The notes under the pieces were generated by a model. The model ran no database searches. It was given only the letters and a program-made list of their open reading frames with translations, and was not told the origin of the DNA. Both the position numbers and the translations under genes were made by a program. Shown here piece by piece: positions 58,724 to 64,000 of a stretch of 64,000 bases of DNA (positions are counted from its first letter, which is position 1; each line of letters begins with the position of its first letter). This stretch comes from Rotaria sordida (Eukaryota > Rotifera > Eurotatoria > Philodinida > Philodinidae). The stretch is taken from positions 1 through 64,000 of the forward strand of contig CAJNOL010001190.1 in NCBI GenBank assembly GCA_905250125.1, given 5' to 3'.

Positions 58724-61700
58724 TCGAAATTAGAAAAGCAGAAAAAAAAAATATTTACATTTATGTAAATAAATATTTAACACAAACATATTTATTAATT
58801 ATCGATGGAAATTTACATATAAATGTATATAAATATGTATTCTTTTTATTTGTGTTAATTACTAACTGTTTGAAAATATCGATTTGAAATGATAAGGTAA
58901 AATGTGTATATCTTTATGATATTCATTGATTTAATAGATTATTCTTTAATTGTTTTAGAAGACGATGAATTTACAATGTCAAAAAACAACAGAGAAACGT
59001 AACGGTCAACTTTTTATTACAAATATACTCATCTACATCGAATAATTGCTAATTCACAATCTCTTAGTATACATTTAAACAGACTGGAATTACATTTAAT
59101 AAAATTCATCTTTCTTTTATGTAATCTACTGATATTGTTGTTTGTTTTTTTTTGTCATCAATTGCTTTCAAAGCATATCATTTGCTCGAATAAAGATTAG
59201 AAACTTAATCGTCAATTAGCTTAAAAACCTTGGTATTTGCTTCTTGAGCAACTTTTGCCAAAGTCACGTGAAATCATTAAAAAAAATAGATAACATTTTT
59301 AAGCGTTAAAAAGTCATCGAAGATAAGCTTTTCCAATATCATTAGAAAACATATGCCTGATAGCGCCGAAAATATGATTTTTAAATAGCATTTTAACACT
59401 TTCAAATGTAGCCTTCTTTGAGTTTCTACATCTATTTTGATGAGCTATGAAAATAACCAAAGCAAACTACACCTATGTGCTTTTACAATGGCTGTTTGCA
59501 TTAGGCATGCATCAGGACTTTTCCGCTTTTTTTTTACAGCACTTCCATATGCAGAATCTACACAAGACGTAGGATGTATGAGAATGTTGTGAAAACTTTA
59601 GAATTGTCGAGCAGATAGATTCTTTTTACAAAATAAGATATTAGCGAGGTTTATACGGTGCGCGGTTCCGCTTTTATTATAGTTTTATGGGAAGCTCTGA
59701 TCAAGATTGAACTCAACATTTCCGATTCCGTTTCCGGGTGGAGTGGTCCATAAAACTAAAAATAGTTCATAGGAAATTGTAATAAAGTATCACGAATAAT
59801 GGGATGCTCGACAGAATATTGATGAAAGACGGCAGTTGCAAGTAACAATCAAACGAAATTGGATTCGATTAAGTAAAGTGATATCTTTCTACTTTGTTTA
59901 TTCTGAAGTAATACAACACTTTTGATAAAATTTTTTTCATAATTTTTTTTCGGAACTTTATAAAAATTTTCAGTTTTGTAATCTCGATGAAATCATCAGT
60001 TGATCCTTTTCTCAAGTTTTTTTTTCTTATTGATACTAAAGAATTGAATATTTTTCTTCATCTCATTTCTTTTTTGTTTAAAATAATCTTAATGAAACTG
60101 TTTAATTTCTTGTACATGAATGGAAAATTGAATACTTATCACTTCCTAAATAGTAGCTCGTCTTCTTTTCTTTTTCAATCTCTGTTTGTATTCATTATCA
60201 ATATAATCACTCAGCAGCTTTTATATCATCAACGACTTATTCTTGCTATTCAAAAAGTGCGTTGCGCAAAATTAAACAATTTTAAAAATAGTTGAAAGCA
60301 AAAAAATTGAAAAAGATGAGAATAAAGAATTCATCTTACATATTTATATTAACTTATATTTCACTTTAATGAAATCTTGTTAAATCTAAGAAGTTCTAGA
60401 GTTTGCCAATATATTCAATCAAAACTTAGTTTGTCTTAACAAGCTCTAACCAAGAAAAAAAAGAAAAATTTTTAAGCTTATATTTATTTGAATCAGTTTT
60501 TTATCGATGTTTATGTCTCTTCAAAGTTAATTTAGCTTATAGATGATATTTAAAGCACGAATATATTATGTTGTTAAGTTTTATTGAGTTATGTTTCAAC
60601 TAAAAACAATGAAAGACTTTTTAATTTATATATTCCCTGTGCTTGAATAATAAATGTCTTTTCTCGGAATTTGATGCTAAAATATTTATTTGCTTGTTCA
60701 TAAAAATTCTTTCGAACATCATTTTCTGATGCCGACACAAAAGTCATTCGTGCATACATTACGAATATGAATACGCTATCTACTTAACAGGAAAAAGTAC
60801 GTGCTATGTTCTGTTAATAAAAATGAAAATTAGAATTTATTTTGAAATCAAAAAAACTATTTCATAGTTTAGTGCTTGATTTAAAAACGAAATCTGTCTA
60901 AGTTTATTTTTACTTAACACTCAATATTGCCTGTGATATATATACATTTAAATAAACTGTTCCAATATTCTATTAAAATTTTCCGCGAATTATTTTTTAA
61001 ATAACAGAAGCCCACTTGTAAAAAAAAGTGATGTAGGCACAGCAGAGGTCGTGTCACCAAAATTGCGTCACTTTTAATGATTAATTAAAGAATTTTCAAC
61101 AAATTTCGATAGTAAGTATTTTTGTATAATATTAATTTTTTTTTCTTCTGCTTAGATTATCTCAATGAACAGCAAGTATTATTTACTGCGGATAGAGAGA
61201 AAAAAAATCATTTTTCTTCTCATTCCCACGAAAAATGTATGAGCACGATGGTAAATGACGGTGGGATAAACGTCAAGACGTGTTATAGTCATAGATTCGA
61301 ATACTACGACTAGGTTGGACCATCAAAAACATTATTTGAATAATCGCGATAAAATCGCTGATTTCAATTACATGGGAATTTTTTATATTTTTGATCGACA
61401 TGAAATTATGATTAAGTTATCACAATCTATTATTTAATAGTAATGTCAACATCTTGAATTGATGTCACTGATTGAAAAAAAAGAAAAACTCCGTTTATCC
61501 TAAACTGCTGGAAGTTAATGGACCATCCATCAAGGAACATTCTTTTGTAATGGAAGCACAAAGAAATATTCAAGTTCAAATACGAAAAAAACAAGTTCAT
61601 TTACTAAAACTATTTAATTTTCTATGTATTTTACATAGTCTGTTCTTATTAGGAATATTTTTTGACTTACTGTTATTATTAGAGACAATGCTGCTAATAA

Positions 61701-62785
61701 AGACAAATTCAATTACTTACAAACTATCATTAATTTTCAAGATAATTGAATGATTTTTAAAAAAGAAAAATTTTCGCGCTTCCGAAAAAGCTGCTTGAAT
61801 TAACAACATTGCCTATGTAATCACAGGTGTTGAAAAAAAAAATTTCTGGGTGTTTTTCCTTTTTGATGTTTTCTGTTATTGTACAAAAAGAGAAAAACTG
61901 AATTTTCATTTTTGATACATGCTAATTACGCTTCGATTATTAATTTTGAGATTGATAAATATGAAAAATGCTTATTTGCAAACACAAATCTAAGTAATAC
62001 ATCCAGAAAATGAATTCTTCCATTAAGGATAGTAGGTTTGTATAAAACTGGAAAACACTATCTATGTAGCTTTTTATCTCCATTGATGTAAAGACCTTGA
62101 CTCACTATTATGGCTACCAATCATATTTTTCAATAAAAGGGCTATGCCTAGTGGAGGAATACGATGTGTACATGACCATTTACGATGCAATGTGACGTGT
62201 TAACATGGTCAGTTATATGGCCGTATTTATGATAGAATGCGGTAATATTACGAAATCTTTACACCATTTTACGGCGAGAATACGCTATCATATATGAACA
62301 GTAGTACAGAGCGAGTGATATAGGCACAATATGGCGTAAAAAAAAACGCCTATTGATGGTAATGTTACAGTAATTTACGATGACCCATAACGATTGAACT
62401 AAGATATTCATTTATATACAACACAGTTGTCAACAGCCAAAATCAGACGGACTAATATTTTGATTTTTTGAAACCATGAAATTCTATAATTTTAAATTAA
62501 TGTATCATTCTAATTATTGTTGATTATCTACTTAATTTATTCTTTTAGGAAGTTAATACAACAAAAAGTGCGAACAAAAAATAGCAAATTAAAATAAAGA
62601 CATAAATCATTATAAATATTTTTATACAAGAAAGATTTAAATTATATCAGCAGTACTTCATATACTCAATTTAAATCGTTTCTCGTAAAAGTAAACAAAA
62701 CAAAAAAGAAGAAGAGATTTTTTGTCTGTCAACTGAAACATGAAATAGATTTCTTTTTTTTTCTTATAAACGTATATTCAAGCTT

Positions 62786-62809
62786 TATATATATATATAT
62801 ATATATATT
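62786..62809. repeat. (TA)n microsatellite
   Basis: About twelve uninterrupted TA units in non-coding DNA. Confidence 0.85.
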
Positions 62810-64000
62810 CAGAAGCAATGAGACCTTAATAATATTTGTACAAAATATAATACTGATCATTATTTAAAGCAATTAACATAACAGATGACACTCTCTGGTA
62901 ATTCATTGGGGAGCTCAGAGTTGTAATTATCTACCAAAAAGGTAGGTGGCGCTAGTTAATGATATTAGCAAAATTAAAAAATTAAAAACAAATCAGACAG
63001 AAATATGGTATAACAACACTGTAAGTTACGCCTAGTTTTACCGTACAAACGTCTTTTCAATTGATCTAGTTATAAGACGTCATGAACAAGTGCATTAGTG
63101 GATTTCTTGTAGAAATGATGCGATGAATCATTCACATCAGTTAACGTCACTCTCTTTTTTTTCTTCTAACAAACTGTTCGCCAATAATTAATGATAAAAA
63201 AATGTTAGACATAATCATCAACCTGTGACGCTATCTTATGTTTCAAGTTTACTACTATAAGAGAAATTAGTAATACACCGCATAGAGACGAACAATTTGG
63301 GTCCAGTGACGAATTCAGGATTTTGTCAAGCAGATGGCGATTTCTAAACGATATCTTCGGAAGCCATGTAAATTATTTTCCGCGATCAGTCAGGTAGTGT
63401 GTTCGTGCACATATCGTTCTCTACGTACCATTTGTATACAAAAAATCTACAAATTTATAAGTATATAGTTTTTATTAAAATAAATCAATGAATAATAAAA
63501 TCGAAAGATCCAGATGATGATTAAATTTAGAAAATTCATCAATAAAAAAAAAACAATTTTATATCTAAATCTTGACAACTATACATCATAGCTACATTGA
63601 TTTAAGTTGTTTCTCTGATGCTATTGAGTTTTTCATACAATATATAGTGAAAAGGCGAGATTTTTCTCAGAAAACATTCAAAACCTCTTGACAATCACTT
63701 AGATTGTCCTCGTTGAGGTCATAGTTGTAGTAATGTTTGATTTTAAATGACTCAAGCTTTTATTTATTTTTGAAGTCTTTATCAATGAATGGTAGTAATG
63801 AGTAATACTCTTTTTGAATGAGTATCTATTACTCATCAGAGAAACTTACTAATCATTGAAATTGTATTTTAATCATAGCGGTTGATATCTTTTGGGCAAT
63901 TGTCTCGATTTCAAAATTTTAATTCGTTTGTGCAAACATTTATTAAAGAGACTATATAAAAGACTTCTTTACTACTTTTATTCATGAGGAAGTAGCAACT

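Larger units (their letters stand above)
58474..64000. other. Gene-free end of the window
   Basis: 5.5 kb without a supported gene. Short frames (59987-60295, 61122-61313, 61472-61753) have hydrophobic or charged runs but no motif and no splice partner. It contains the 10-N gap, an (AT)n run at 62786-62809, and a mildly GC-richer, non-coding patch at about 62140-62400. A 5' part of another gene could extend beyond the right edge. Confidence 0.5.

Noticed and set aside
58552..58887. 111-aa frame downstream of the 57692 gene
   Set aside because: It reads through the 10-N gap and consists of T-rich low-complexity sequence.

Overview
The window looks like nuclear DNA from a small invertebrate with an AT-rich genome. 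A bdelloid rotifer is my best guess (inference). The evidence is spliced genes with many 50-75 nt GT-AG introns, animal-only families (MCTP, IFT122, RSPH10B, CAPSL), a decayed rhodopsin-like receptor of a kind rotifers carry in large numbers, and a possible horizontally acquired diacetyl-reductase-type gene. All exon models were spliced by hand: phases close at every junction, and lengths match the known families.

Layout. 1-5.3 kb: a broken short-chain dehydrogenase gene (+) and gene-poor DNA. 5.3-14.1 kb: an MCTP gene (-) with two introns over 1.1 kb and a roughly 3 kb first intron. 15.7-18.1 kb: a GPCR pseudogene (-) split by two foldback elements. 18.4-21 kb: inverted-repeat elements and a decayed mariner transposase. 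21.6-25.5 kb: two tandem paralogous genes for small secreted helical proteins of unknown function. 26.1-26.9 kb: a Tc1-type transposase remnant. 27.5-39.7 kb: IFT122 (+, 21 exons, 1231 aa). 40.1-42.5 kb: a type II DnaJ/Hsp40 (-, 6 exons, 333 aa). 43.0-50.4 kb: RSPH10B (+, 16 exons, 853 aa), divergent from the DnaJ gene. 54.3-55.1 kb: CAPSL (-, 5 exons, 208 aa). 55.9-56.6 and 57.7-58.5 kb: two hypothetical genes (+). 58.5-64 kb: no supported gene; a 10-N assembly gap lies at 58,714.

Themes. IFT122 (intraflagellar transport), RSPH10B (radial spoke) and CAPSL (motile-cilium associated) make a loose ciliary gene cluster. CAPSL has a perfect RFX X-box upstream of its start. The DnaJ promoter region has a phased heat-shock element array. 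Nearly every intron over about 400 nt that I examined closely contains a palindromic foldback or MITE, several bounded by TA, so these elements seem to have lengthened introns and broken the GPCR. Two of the foldbacks hold a third, diverged copy of one arm. The most intriguing unknown is the pair of secreted paralogs, which share a three-cysteine pattern and one intron position but differ by another intron.
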